This document shows positions 49,099-61,059 of a DNA stretch of 64,000 nt, piece by piece; the stretch's first letter is position 1; the number at the start of each line of letters is the position of its first letter. Source of the DNA: Lineus longissimus (lineage: Eukaryota; Nemertea; Pilidiophora; Heteronemertea; Lineidae); NCBI RefSeq assembly GCF_910592395.1, contig NC_088319.1:1550001-1614000 (forward strand). Reading direction: 5' to 3'. The translations under genes were made by a program, and so were the position numbers. The notes below the pieces were generated by a model. The model made no database searches and was not told the origin of the DNA. It saw nothing but the letters and a program-made list of their open reading frames with translations.

Positions 49099-49128
49099 CA
49101 CTCACGCACTCACACACTCAAACACAAT
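49099..49128 (-). promoter_or_regulatory. UG-rich tract downstream of TARDBP
   Basis: The minus strand reads TTGTGTTTGAGTGTGTGAG then TGCGTGAGTG, about 650 bases past the TARDBP stop. TDP-43 binds UG repeats, and vertebrate TARDBP represses itself through UG-rich 3' UTR sites. Whether the transcript reaches this site is not known, since a polyadenylation signal (49654-49659) precedes it. Confidence 0.35.
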
Positions 49129-49653
49129 AATTATACATGTACTGGTACCTAAAAATGATTAAAAATTTTCTAAAGGTTTTAGAATGAGATTCTGGAACGA
49201 CATTGTGTCGAAGTTTAGGTGATCGAACGAAAGGCTAGAGCACTGGGTGAGCGCCCTTGGTAACTCCACACATTCCGATAAAGACACATCCAACTGCAGG
49301 TTCAGCTTTAAGGTTTGTGTTCCGTGAAGCTAAATGCACTTAAAAATAAATCATTTTAAAGCTGTTTTGTCCGTCAGAATTCTATGATGAAATCAATTTT
49401 TTCCTCACAGTTGGTTATGTCTTTAAAACCACAGCCTTCAATATATACATGTCATTCTCCGAGTCGTGACGTCATATAGATTTATACATCAAAATACGTG
49501 AGACATACACCACATACAGAAATCTTCATGATTCAAAGTTTCGTAACATCTAATAGCATTTGGCAGCGGACTTGGATAAAACACATTCATACATAGGACT
49601 AGTCTACACTCAGAACAGAAAATATTAGTCACCTTTTTAACAAGTCGTCATTT

Positions 49654-49659
49654 TTTATT
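49654..49659 (-). promoter_or_regulatory. Polyadenylation signal AATAAA, TARDBP
   Basis: TTTATT on the plus strand, about 120 bases after the TARDBP stop codon. It would give a short 3' UTR excluding the UG-rich tract. Confidence 0.45.
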
Positions 49660-49779
49660 CAGTCGCTTTTTTAACCATGAAAGTCATATTCTTTGCAAAA
49701 ACTCATCATTTTGTGGTGTTCGCCAAATTTTGAACAATTCCATGAATTTTTCCAAAAATTACAACTTTCATAGATTCAG

Positions 49780-52700
49780 TCAATTCCAACCCTGGCCCCC
49801 AGAATTATCATTACTATTTGGTGCAGGACCCCAGCCGAAGACATTACCCCCGCCAAGCTGGTTTGCGTTGTTTTGACTATTCGACTGACCTCCCCCGTAG
49901 CCATGGTTACCGCCAGACGAATGACAAGAGTCACCCCCACCCCCTGTGTTCCCACCCCCCTGTGCCGCGCTGGTTAGCCCCAACAACCCCCACCCTGCTG
50001 AATTTAACGCTGCGGCAACCATTGCTGGATTCAATTGAAACGTGCCCATGCCGATGCCCATATTCATCGGATTGTTCCCCATACTGTTCATCACGTTACA
50101 CGGGTCAACCCGCCCGCCTGTCCGCCAACTCATTGCGTTATTCTGATCGTTAAAATTACCACTGCCACCACCAGAACCACTCTGCCCACCACCACCACCA
50201 CCACCACCACCACCGCCAGCGCCACCTCTCCGCGTATTCTCCTGATTTTTCTCCGAGTTCTTCGGAGCAGCCGCGCTTACATGCACGCTGACACCATTTA
50301 TTAGGTGATCCTCGCCCAACAAGTCTTGAGCAACCTCTGAGTCCGCAAACGTAACAAACGCAAACGCCCGAAATGGTTTTGGAATGAAAACATCAATGAC
50401 TTCTCCAAACCTGGAAAAATACTGCCGCAGGTCATCGGCTGTCATGTCCTCCGTCGTTCGCCCCACAAACACTTTTCGCGGTCCGTCCTGAAAGGGAAGG
50501 GTGATACTTTGACCCCAACTGACTGAAGTTTTGTCAGTAAAAGAAATCCAGGTCGTCATTTCGTAAGCCCGGTAGACAGAAATAGCAATTAAATACACTG
50601 CATCATCAAGATCTACCGTTCTACTGTGTCTGATTATGCCTTAGAAGATGTGCAAATAATAGACAGTTCAGCTTTACAGTGCAAACTATTCATTAAAGCT
50701 GAACTGTTCATTCATTGTAAACAAAACTCCCTACATACACGTTGATTTGAAAATAACACAGTTCAGCTTTAAACAATACTTAAAGCTGAACTGTTCAATA
50801 TACACAATCACTGTAATATTCACAGGTCAGCCTGAACAGTACTCACCTTTGAATTTGGAATCCTTGCTTCACACCAACGGCCATCTATCTTATGTCGTTT
50901 TCTCAGGCAGGCAATTTGTGACTCGTACTCCGAAAATCGAATGAAGCCATATCCCTTTGATTGTTTGGTGTGTACATCCCGTTTGATCTAAAATGAAGAT
51001 TTAACGAATGAAGCAAAAAACAAGCGAAAGAAGGGAAGTAAATCAAATGCAGTCCTTTTCTTTTCACCGTTTCGATTCTGATGCTGATTCAGATACTTGA
51101 TGATATTCCTGATAACTCAGAATGAATATTTAATAGTAAACCAAGTAAACATGCCCCAAGCAATGAAATAAGAATCCTCAAATAGGCCTAAAGAGCCACG
51201 TATAGATTTGTCCTTCTAAACAAAGGAACGTGTATACCAGTACTCAAGTTTCACCAGCCATGCCTGGAGCATAGCAATGCCTGGAGCATTAAAGATAACT
51301 ACTTTTTAGTATCAGCAAACCTGAACCATAATGACTTCGCCAAATTGTTCAAAATATTTTTTAATGTCGTCTTCCGTTGACTTCCATGGGAGTCCTAACA
51401 CGATAAGGTCGCTACATTTCTTCTTATCGACGCGTTTCGTCTTGGCGTGAGGGTTGTCCAGGCCATCATCTCCTTTCCGTTTGTTCTCTGAATGGAGAAG
51501 TTGATAAAAACATAATCAAATCTAGTTAAGAAAACATGGTTAACTGGTAAAGAGCCATATGTCATCCACGGTTAACTGGTGGCGTATCATATGTCATCCA
51601 CGGTTAACTGGTTAAGAGCCATATGTCATCCATGGTTAACTGGTGGCGTGTCATATGTCATCCACGGTTAACTGGTGGCGTGTCATATGTCATCCACGGT
51701 TAAGAGCCATATGTCATCCATGGTTAACTTGTGAAGAGCCATATGTCATCCATGGTTAACTGGTGAAGAGCCTTATGTCATCCATGGTTAACTGGTGAAG
51801 AGCCACATGTCATCCATGGTTAACTGGTGAAGAGCCTTATGTCATCCATGGTTAACTGGTGAAGAGCCATATGTCATTCAATGTTAACTGACAGGTAATT
51901 TTGTAGTGGTAGTCATTCATGAGTATGCATAACTGTTATCGTACAACAATAACCTGAGACATTAAGTCTCTTTAGCCATAAACCTTATTCCATCATTCAA
52001 CAATTGGGCATGACAAATTCTCCAGAGGAGACAAGTTCACAGATTCCTTTGAAGACAACCGCCACTGGCACTACCGCTCCCACACACAGTGAAATAGACT
52101 TCGATGAAAGTTACACATCACAAGATATGGCCTTTGCCTGTTGCCATGGGAACAAATTCTAGTACTGGTTGAGGAGATAGGTTCAAGGCAATAACCTACA
52201 CACGCATTTATGTCTGATAATGTTTTGTAAAGGTATAGCATTAGCTAACACAGTATTTGTTCTTATGGTTTGCAGAAATATTCAAACGAACAGAAACAGA
52301 AAGTTTTAAATGATAGAATTTGATTGACTTCTGGGGGGATGCAGTCTACAACCAGGGCTTTCCAACTTCGCAACTTGGCACATTGCTGAAGGTTTTAATT
52401 GGATAATGCTGCAAAAAATGTCAAGGTATGTGAACCCACTTTGCCTGGTACAGCAGTATGTGCAACAGGTGTACAACAGGTATGGCATACAACAGGTATG
52501 TAAACCCACTGTGCCCATACTGAAGTATGGCATAATTGTATATCAACATGTATGTAAACCCACTGTGCCCATACTGAAGTATGGCATAATTGTATATCAA
52601 CATGTATGTAAACCCACTGTGCCCATACTGAAGTATGGCATAATTGTATATCAACATTTATGTAAACCCCCTGTGCCCATACTGAAGTATGGCATAATTG

Positions 52701-53488
52701 TATATCAACATGTATGTAAACCCACTGTGCCCAAGTATGGCATAATTGTATACCAACAGGTATGTAAACCCACTGTGCACATACTGAAGTATGGCACAGT
52801 GTACACCAGGTGTGTGAACATAGTGTCATAATAAATGTGTGAGCTAAAAAGCAGATCACCCCTTGCCTGGAGACTGGGATAGGGTTCTAACTCAACTCCT
52901 GTTGATAACCCCATGCCTGGAGACTGGGATAGGGTTCTAACTCAACTCCTGTTGATAACCCCATGCCTGGAGACTGGGATAGGGTTCTAACTCAACTCCT
53001 GTTGATAACCCCATGCCTGGAGACTGGGATAGGGTTCTAACTCAACTCCTGTTGATAACCCCATGCCTGGAGACAGACTGGGATAGGGGTCTGACCCAAC
53101 TCCTGTTGATAACCCCATGCCTGGAGACTAGGGTAGGGTTTTCGATAACCCTATGTCTGGAGACTGCATGGTTGGAAAAGGTTCGAAGGTGCAAAATAAA
53201 GGAACAGGAATAACTATCAATGAAGAAAATGCTGGAGAACCTGTACCAACCTTTCGGGAAAACGCACACATAAAGCGTATTGCCCCAGTGTCCGTCTGGC
53301 GGGTGAAGTTTCCTGTCTGCTAGGCGTATCCCCCGCATCGCGCCCGTCTCCGCGTTTCTATACTTGAGTCCGCAGGCTCCCGGGTACTGTGCGGCTAAGG
53401 TGGAGAGGAGGATGGTGCCGTCTTCTTCTGACGGCAGCTCTATTGGTTCCTCTCCATCCTCCTCTGTCACCTGGACGTACTGGATCAT
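49780..53488 (-). CDS. TARDBP: TDP-43 RNA-binding protein
   Basis: Four exons, 53488-53251, 51487-51321, 50987-50847, 50487-49780, give 417 residues (human 414). The start [20 protein letters not shown] is the N-terminal oligomerisation domain (to ~79, VCVFPK). [21 protein letters not shown] (82-99). RRM1 has [17 protein letters not shown] and [11 protein letters not shown]2 has [17 protein letters not shown] and FRAFAFVTF. The C-terminal Gly/Asn-rich domain starts with a polyglycine run (50185-50215, CCACCA on the plus strand) and keeps the conserved helix ([20 protein letters not shown], like vertebrate [20 protein letters not shown] but shorter), ending GGQGWN. It binds UG-rich RNA and controls splicing and mRNA stability in the nucleus. 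The 1.8-kb intron 1 holds three minisatellites. Confidence 0.97.
50660..50795. repeat. Two inverted pairs of ACAGTTCAGCTTTAA
   Basis: In TARDBP intron 3, GACAGTTCAGCTTTACAG is followed by ATTAAAGCTGAACTGTTCA, and 90 bases on CACAGTTCAGCTTTAAACA by CTTAAAGCTGAACTGTTCA. Each pair can form a stem of 14-15 bases with a loop of 9-17. The motif matches the tandem repeat at 18014-18193. Confidence 0.8.
51540..51890. repeat. ~32-bp minisatellite in TARDBP intron 1
   Basis: About eleven units of ATGTCATCCATGGTTAACTG followed by GTGAAGAGCCAT (variants GTGGCGTGTCAT). Begins directly after the acceptor side of exon 2 (51487). Confidence 0.9.
52490..52805. repeat. 54-bp minisatellite in TARDBP intron 1
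   Basis: About six units containing GTATGTAAACCCACTGTGCC, CATACTGAAGTATGGCATAA and TTGTATATCAACAT. Each carries a small palindrome (CATACTGAAGTATG). Open frames on both strands through it are period artefacts (54 is divisible by 3). Confidence 0.92.
52857..53165. repeat. 50-bp minisatellite in TARDBP intron 1
   Basis: About six units of CCCCATGCCTGGAGACTGGG, ATAGGGTTCTAACTCAACTC, CTGTTGATAA (50 bases); the first four are almost identical and the last two shortened and diverged. It ends about 85 bases from the exon 1 donor. Confidence 0.92.
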
Positions 53489-54961
53489 TCTCGGTTCCCG
53501 GAGAGTCAAAATGCGGGGTTTTGAGGAATACAGGATGAATGGGTTAATTGGGGTGAAAACGAGAGATGAGCAAGTCCATGATTTTGGCAATTTTCCCAGA
53601 TTTGTCACATGCAATCACACATTTCGCTCGATTTTCACATTCACTCCAGATTCTGCATACTGCTAGCTAGCTACTGCATGATGATAAACATAAACATTGT
53701 CAGTGATTCTGATGAACGTTGTGCGCTTGCGTTAGTCGTCTGATACGCAGAAATTGACACGCGGCTGGAAGCGCGTTTGCCGCGAAAATTCAATAACCTG
53801 AAGTAAGCGCGGTGCGATGGCAACCAACAGATGATCAATGCCGACCCTTTTCCTTGTCTTATCTAAATATTGAACCCATAATTTGCTAGGCCTATGAGGC
53901 GGTCCATTGCGGTCTCAATTGCCCAATTCCCGTTCAACGATATTTCTTTACCGTTGAACGGGAATGAATTCCCGTTGAACAGCATTTTGTTTAGTTAAAA
54001 CCTTTTAAACGCACTGCGTTAACCACTAATTGAACGCGAATCATGTGTATGGTGACTTGTGCCGCCAGGCGTAACGGGAAAATAATCTTGATACATGCTC
54101 ATCCTGAACCTCGTGGTATCATACTCACAGTATATTTTGATAAGTTGCAAAAACCTTTGTGGTCAAGATGAGCATGCAGTTGCATGTAGCCTTTGTATTG
54201 TCTTCGGCCCTACTATCATTGAATGGAGAAGTGGACAGCAGCATCAGAAACGGTGATTGTCATTGTCCAGGGAAGTAGAAAATCTTGTGGCAGAAAATAA
54301 TGATTTCTCATCTCGCGGTTTAAAATAAGCCTGGCAAGATTGGATCACACATCATTTTTCTCACCAAGTTTTACCCAGGAGACAGGAGTGTTTAATGGAC
54401 AACCCATTATGTGACCCGACCGAATCAAGTTTGATATCATGCTATCAAAGTTGGCAATTGTATTCTGTTTCGAAAGATTGCAGGTTTCAAAACTGAGCGC
54501 CCTACGAACGACGAACTACAAAGTACGAATGCTTGTCGAGTCATCTAGTCCTCTATCTGCTAATTGATTTACACGACACTGAACCATCTTTTATACTTGG
54601 TTGTAGGAGAAATTGGGGAAATGATTAAAAAAAAATCGTCGATAAAATGCATGCGTCTTTTGGCTTACGGAACCTGCCTAATGCATTCCTACAGCTCGGC
54701 AAATGTACATGTACAAGTATGTATGCTAAAGCCAATCCCACATTTTGACAATGCCTGTCATATTGATCATTGACAGAACAAAGGTCTCAATTGAGCAGAT
54801 AACTGCTAGCCGGCCTTGTTCAAGGGGGTGCCCGGAATGCTGTGACGTCAAATGTATTGTCTTTGGTCATGATCGGTCGCGGTTGATTTGAACGCCAGTC
54901 GGTTGGTGTGTGAGCTGCGGAGAACATCGCGGGAACACTTTCTCCGATTTCAAACGTAAAA
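53489..54961. other. TARDBP upstream region and intergenic DNA
   Basis: Should contain the TARDBP promoter and any 5' UTR exon. At 53928-53985, ATTCCCGTTCAACG, its inverse CGTTGAACGGGAAT and a third GAATTCCCGTTGAACAG form a hairpin-prone cluster. No gene seen. Confidence 0.45.
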
Positions 54962-56932
54962 ATGCCTTCAAATTTTCCGAAACAAATCAAAACGGCTGCA
55001 GCAGCAGGTAAGGCACAGTATCTATTCCTGATAAAGGTATGGGTTGGTTTCAAAGGGTTTTTATTGTAGAAATAGTCATACAATCAAGGCGGGAATGAAC
55101 TGCGCAGTTTGAAATTTCAAGCCAGACATGTGTGAATTATGTACAGCACTGTACTTCATGTACATGTTCAACGGCAATTTTAATTGCCATCCCTAATCAA
55201 ATAATTTGCTCAAAGAAACTAAAGGCGCACGTCCAAGTCATGATGGTGAAGATGGAAGTGATCATGTTAAATCTGCGAGATGCCATCACTGCTGTTCTAT
55301 CCTGTGATGTGGAAATCAGCAATGAATTCATGAAGGTTTGACTGATTATATGTAAATTCACGTAAACAGTTTTGAATTCAACAACCATTCATTTGGCGGC
55401 CACTATCCCGACTGTGGTGTAGCACCCGACTATAGCTAGCATGAAAAGGGGATACGCTGGTTATGGATGTCAGATCGTGGTTCCCTGACCTTTGCAAACA
55501 ATTTCACTGGACGTAACCCACGCGGCGACACCGAGGACCGCTGGCTGATCTATTGATATGTTCGCAGTATAGGGTGTCAAAGTCGGAGAGAAGAAGAGCC
55601 ACTCTTCTCTTGTAGGGGGTTCACTTGGAAGTGTTTGCATTTGTTAGCCTATAAACACAAGATTTTAATCCTTCATGCAGTCTTGGGTTTGGCGGAGAGA
55701 ACTAATCTTACATAAGTCCCATAACAATATCACATGTCTTTATGGCAATATTTATTACTGGGACCCAGTACAGTGCCGTTCTATCCAATATTCCTGGGGC
55801 TGTTGGAGAGGCTTCTTGTCTAAACAGTGCCATTCTGCCCCCTCTAAGGCATACGTTGGTAACTAATGAATTGACTGCGAAATGAACGCAGTTGAACACA
55901 ATGTGAATAATTCAGTCTCGGTTTCGCCGAAAAGATGGCGATATGTTATTATTTGATAATGTATATGATCATGATAATTAGGAGACCCTGTGTTGGTGTT
56001 TGATCCAACATACTTTGATGTGATTGGAGATGGAAGTTTGCCATAGTGCCTTTAAAGGTATGATAAAGACAGCATTAGTATGCTACCTGCTGCTATTCTG
56101 ATCATATTGCCAGGAAAACTAAAGTAGCAGGTCTCTATAGTCTTAGTTCACGTTGCGATTGTCCAAGTGAAAGGTAAGTCTTGCTGAAAATTTATTGGTA
56201 AGAAATCTTGATCTTTACATGACTTGTGTTCCTGAATTTGACCATTAACTTGATCTGTCTCATGATTTCAGAGGTGACTGACCCCTCGGCCCATGAGGTG
56301 TGAAAGCGAGAATGATGAGTGCCAGTTTTCAGAATGACGAGGTGGCAGTGAACTTGTGTAACCAAATACGACCTGATGCATATGATCGTATATCCAGAGC
56401 AGGCTAACGAAACGTCTGTTCCGTCTTGACCCTCAAATGTATTGACATCGCTCAGCTTCGAGACAACGCTCGTATGGGCGGAGGCTACGGAGGCAATAGC
56501 GCTGGAAGTTCAGTACGGGTTAAAACTGCAATTTGTGCCGAATCGTAGTGGCACGCAAGAAACACCTTAAACGCACAGGGGAAGAAATTCACATACGGAT
56601 GGAGACTGGTCTTTAGGGCACAACAATTAAGCTCTGAGACGCTCCCTATAATATCGATGTATCTTATTTTATTTTCAGGGTCATGGAACAACTCTTCCCT
56701 CCATGAAAAGACCTCCATCGAGACAGAAATAACCCTGGGCCAAGTCTCAGTAGAACCATACCTTAAGCCGACGTCACCAACCAGGGAAGGACACATTTTC
56801 GAGTGGTCATTCCATTCTGCTACACTAGGATACGAATCCTACCAAACTGGAGCGCCACCTGTTCACAAATGTAGTGCCTTCATAGCTTTTTGTTGGAAAT
56901 ATATTTTTGTAAAACCTATAAGTGATTTTTAA
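54962..56932 (+). CDS. Weak candidate two-exon gene, 99 residues
   Basis: ATG at 54962 in AAAAATGCC context opens MPSNFPKQIKTAAAA and meets a CAG|GTAAGG donor at 55007 (phase 1). A good acceptor (TTTTATTTTCAG) at 56678 continues in matching phase to a stop at 56932 with GSWNNSSLHEKTSIETEI, ITLGQVSVEPYLKPTSP and GHIFEWSFHSATLGYESY. No family is recognisable and the 1.7-kb intron could hide other exons; 55208-55337 also reads protein-like (KLKAHVQVMMVKMEVIM). Exon 1 is the better-supported part. Confidence 0.3.
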
Positions 56933-57596
56933 ATATCGACAGATGAAGATACCAGTTCAAGTTGAACATTTGAATTTGTCCTAAAAATTTCAAATGCTAG
57001 AGTGAAAGTTTCACAATCAGTGATTGTTTGTACATTTCATCATTGGTGTCCGTTCGGGACAACATTTGACACGTCATTCCTGTGATGGTCGTTCAAATTG
57101 CATTTGCCCGGACTTAACTGCATGAGGTAACGCCTAGTAAGTGTCTTGACTTTGTCGGCAACAAGCAGTTCCTTTGAAGAACAATCAGGACCAAGTGTGT
57201 TGTCGCACCACTTTCGCTGTCACAATCACATCAACATTATCAGGATGATCAGGTCACAGATCGCCGATACTTCAGGGGAGTCGGGGAAAACTCTGGTGTA
57301 AAAAGCAGAAAATTTCCCCCTGGAAAAGTGTCCGGGCCTATTGTATTCTGTCGGATTATGCTATAAATGGTTCTGTACTAGATGCCATGACCGCCAATAG
57401 CTCCAAATTAAAGTGAGTGATAGAATGCTTCCCGGACATTCTATCCCCGGCTGTAGAAACCCCCAGAAAAAGTTGTAAATTCAACTCTAATAATTTATTG
57501 TCCAATAAAGATATTAAAAACAAGATCGTGATATTTGTCATCCGCTTTTCTCCTCGGTGACCCTTGACTTCGCCAATTTGATTGGCGACGTCAAGA

Positions 57597-57616
57597 CCCC
57601 CCCCCCCCCGCCCCCC
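57597..57616. repeat. Poly-C tract
   Basis: An almost pure run of about 20 cytosines interrupted by one G; a shorter run is at 62966. Possible sequencing-length uncertainty. Confidence 0.7.
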
Positions 57617-57887
57617 CTCACAGTTGGGCTCCAATGAAAAAAATCTTTACTTGATGTGTAATCTTCAAAAAGTTCACCGTTTCATTTTACTGTCTGTGGT
57701 CACTGGTAGATGACGTGGCCGTGGTGCATGTACGGATAGGTGGGTTTTCATTTGACCCGTCAGCTTTAATTCTGTGTAACGACCTCGCTTTCGGGGGGCT
57801 TAAAATGTACTACGATATACATATCATGTACAGGGCTTCCTATGTAAACATGGGCTCAGGTTGTAATCAACATGCATTTCGACAATA

Positions 57888-57981
57888 ATGGCGTCCGTCG
57901 AGCAGAGTTGGATATCTTCCCTGGCTGTGGGTTTGGGGACTAATGAAAACGCTCTCCGGCTTCTAATTTCGCTCTTGTTAG
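57888..57981 (+). CDS. First exon of an LPCAT3/MBOAT5-like lysophospholipid acyltransferase (rest outside window)
   Basis: ATG at 57888 gives MASVEQSWISSLAVGLGTNE then NALRLLISLLLG, and ends at a TTAG|GTAAAA donor in phase 1. This matches the start of LPCAT3, where a short leader precedes LATSLGASEQALRLIISIFL and continues into the first membrane span. The enzyme remodels phospholipids at the ER by acylating lysophosphatidylcholine. I searched the remaining 6 kb of the plus strand for the next exon (expected to begin with a YPxALxxR-like segment) and did not find it, so intron 1 is likely longer than 6 kb. Assignment rests on 31 residues. Confidence 0.6.
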
Positions 57982-60000
57982 GTAAAAATTAAACAGTATT
58001 ACATAAAGATTCAGTCGGCGTTGAAATTTTTCGAATTCATCTTCTGTGTTGCTTTTCTGCAGTGGAAATATTTCGGGCAGATTTGTTGTTGGAAAAAATT
58101 GCAATACATAATGTACAGGCTAGCGTAATCATGTACATAATGTGTACACGTCACATGCACAGGACCAGGTTTGTTGTACTGTGTAAAACCCCGTGTATAA
58201 CAACGTACGTACACACCGACTCCAGGCATGACAGAGCGAACTAACTCAAACTGTTCTCCTTTTCCTTGCATCATCAGTATTACACATCAGGCTACCCAAA
58301 ATTTTGTCGATACAACTTCATTCATGAGGGAAGACGGAAGTCAAGTGCGCGATTGATTTTCTATCTTCTTCTCGAAGTCGTATTTGATTTCTTTCCCAGC
58401 CTTGTTAGCGCCCTTCAGTCACACCCCAGTTGTAGAAGATTATAAGACCAGGTCTAGAAAACGAAGAACAAGTTAAGAATCTTGGGTAGGCCTAGTAATA
58501 GTATTGATTGTTCTGTCAATGCTGTCTGTCTGTGTCTGTCTCGGTCAGAGTCTGTGTTGACGTTGACGTAGAGTTGTGCGAGTTGCTGTGAGTTTGACGA
58601 GATGTTTACAGAACATACGACGTCACACAGAATGCTAAGAATAAGATTTCACCCAGCATCTTTGACTGCAAAGACCTATTGTAAAGTTGGTTTGTTTTCC
58701 TGGCCCTACATTTAGGTACTGATGGTAGGTACGCGTTCCGGATAAGGGCCTGTGCATGTGTGTGCTTTTTTGCCTGGTCCGGCCCTGTCCAGGACAGCTT
58801 GGGAAATAACCGACATTGCCCAGCAAAGACTTCAACTTTCCACTGAACTATAGGTAATTTTTTACGAGAGAAAAGGCCATCATGTAGATACATAGGCCTT
58901 TTCAAAGATGATGAATCAGCCCCAAAACAAATGAAATGCGCACACTCAGATCAGTCAGAAGGCCTAAGCCGACTTCGGACAATGTCTAGAGACACTGTGA
59001 TCCTTTGTTCAAGGTGAAATGCATGACTGGTCAGGGCCAAAACAAACTTCTTCGAATTGGAGAACATCATTGGGGCAGTGAGCTGTGTTTGTTTGAGGCT
59101 GCCCTTCTTCTGAAACTAATCACATGAGATTTAGGCCAGCTGTTTATTTTTGAAAAGCTGTTTATTCATGAAATCGATAAATCTCTTGAAATTTAATGAT
59201 AAAGCTCTTGAATAATGGCAACACTTATTTTGTCAGTTGATGTCCTTTCTTGGGGACGACCGTGAATGGGAATTGTAAACTCGTTCCTTAGTTTAGGATG
59301 ATCGCCATATTTCTATAGTAGGACAAATACTACTACTAGTAAATGATTGTTGAAATCAACTTAATGTGTAATGAAGCAGTACTTCCATAACCACCCATTG
59401 TCAATTACCTTCATGATACCTGCCACTGACCTCCGGTGTGTCAAAGTCTCCTCTTATCTACATTGTTATTATTCTTAGAAAAATATGCACTTGACAATGA
59501 AGTAGGCCTACATCTCAGACTTTAGTACTAAGACTACATTGTAGTAACAGCCTTTCAAATCTGGTTGGTTAATTAAAGAGATCCTGTCCTGGTACAAATG
59601 TTTAGACTAACTTAACATGGCAAAGTAACTTAATTGGTCAACTTCTTGTGCAGCTCATTGGCTGCATAATCACCTACCTATGGGGAATTCGAAACAGCTA
59701 ACATTTGTCAATGGAAGCTTATTCCTGCCTTAGGTTTTAACCGGGCCATTCAAAACTCCCCATTTTCGTAAGCGTTTTGCTAAAGGTTTCCTTTAACTCC
59801 AATTATAGTGTCTTATTTCAGGTCAGGCAATGTGAACTAAACTGACTTGTTGTAAAATGACTAATTGGCAGGCAATTTTCCATTACTTCAATGTTCAATT
59901 AGAACAGAATCTTTTAAAAATCATATAGGAATGCATAAGATACAAATTATTGAGAGAGAACACTACACCATGGAGTATGGTGCTCACTATTCATTCTTAA
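57982..60000. other. Presumed intron 1 of the LPCAT3-like gene
   Basis: No exon recognised. Contains a short TGTCTGTCTGTGTCTG simple repeat near 58525 and a TACTACTACTAG tract near 59330. Confidence 0.4.
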
Positions 60001-60185
60001 AGGGGGACTATAGGCAGGAGCTAAGGTCAGTTTCAAATTGGTGGTCCTCAGGTGAATTGTATGCACAGTTGGGAGAATTGGTTGCGTTCGATTCAGTGAA
60101 AGATATTTGTCAAACAGGCCTGAATAGTTTATCAATATACTGCCAGATGGAAGAGACCCCTATTGGCGACTTAGTGTAACTTTAT
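60001..60185 (+). repeat. Dispersed repeat, copy 2 of the GGGGGACTATAGGCAGGAGC family
   Basis: Shares AGGGGGACTATAGGCAGGAG at the left and GAAGAGACCCCTATTGGCGA, ACTTTATTTAGCCAACCTGA at the right with 43340-43510; the centres differ. Immediately followed by a tRNA-derived SINE. Confidence 0.6.
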
Positions 60186-60212
60186 TTAGCCAACCTGACT
60201 CTTGCCTATTTG

Positions 60213-60540
60213 AGGAGCTTCATAGTCTAGTGGTTAACACTGGCTACCACGCAAAAGGGCTCAGGTTCAATCCCAGGGAGAACCCAGGATTGTATATCTG
60301 GATGAACCGGCATGGCTTTCAAGGAGCTAAAATTCCTGGCTCTTCACCACAAGTACAACATATGAAATACTTGAGGGTCTGTCGGATGAGATTGATAAAG
60401 CCGTCGTCCCTTGTATCCAAGTGTCCATGCAGGGCAAGTAAAAGATCCCACATAGGTGGACAGTAGCCTATAGTGGACTCCATACCTCCGGCAAAATCCA
60501 ATAGGGTTACGACGCCGGTAATGATATGATATGATGATAT
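60213..60540 (+). mobile_element. tRNA-derived SINE, plus strand
   Basis: GAGGAGCTTCATAGTCTAGT and GGTTAAC form an A-box-like head, GGCTCAGGTTCAATCCCAGG carries the B box, followed by a ~230-base unrelated body and an A/T microsatellite tail (GATATGATATGATGATATA). The tail and length identify a SINE rather than a tRNA gene. It differs from the element at 36440. Confidence 0.75.
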
Positions 60541-61059
60541 ACTAGTCTCCCTTTAACGTCCCTCTGGGCTGAGATTGACCAAGGCTCCACACTGACTGAT
60601 GAGGTTGCATTATCATGAAATTTAGATCACACCATCTCAGACTCGGTTACAGAGTCAGCAATTCTTGGTTTGCGTCAATTTGCTTCTAATGGCCTTGTCA
60701 GAGATTGATTTGTCCACTTATAGAGGTTTTACTAATTCTTGATGTTTGGTTATGCTTGGCAGATTAGCTGTAAAGTGTTATTATTATGATTTCCAAGTGA
60801 ATGAGTGTTATGAATGATTACAATGCAAGTGCCCTAATTCTGATACAAGTCGTACTACCTGTAGGTCTACTAAATCTTCTGGGACAATAGTATGTGCTGT
60901 TATCACATTTACTATCAAAAATATAGAGACACATTTTTTTTGTGTCCATGTGCTTGAATAGTAATAATAGTATCCATACTGTTTTGATAACATGTTGAAG
61001 CTATTTGGGACAGCAATCAGAAGTCCTGTTTTTCCATACAGTCTTTAGTGAGATTACAA

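Noticed and set aside
52395-52859. 150-residue open frames on both strands with repeating peptide units
   Set aside because: Created by the 54-base minisatellite, whose period is divisible by three.
55208-55337. Protein-like exon KLKAHVQVMMVKMEVIM with a following GT
   Set aside because: Its phase does not match the exon at 54962 and the acceptor is poor; it could be chance.
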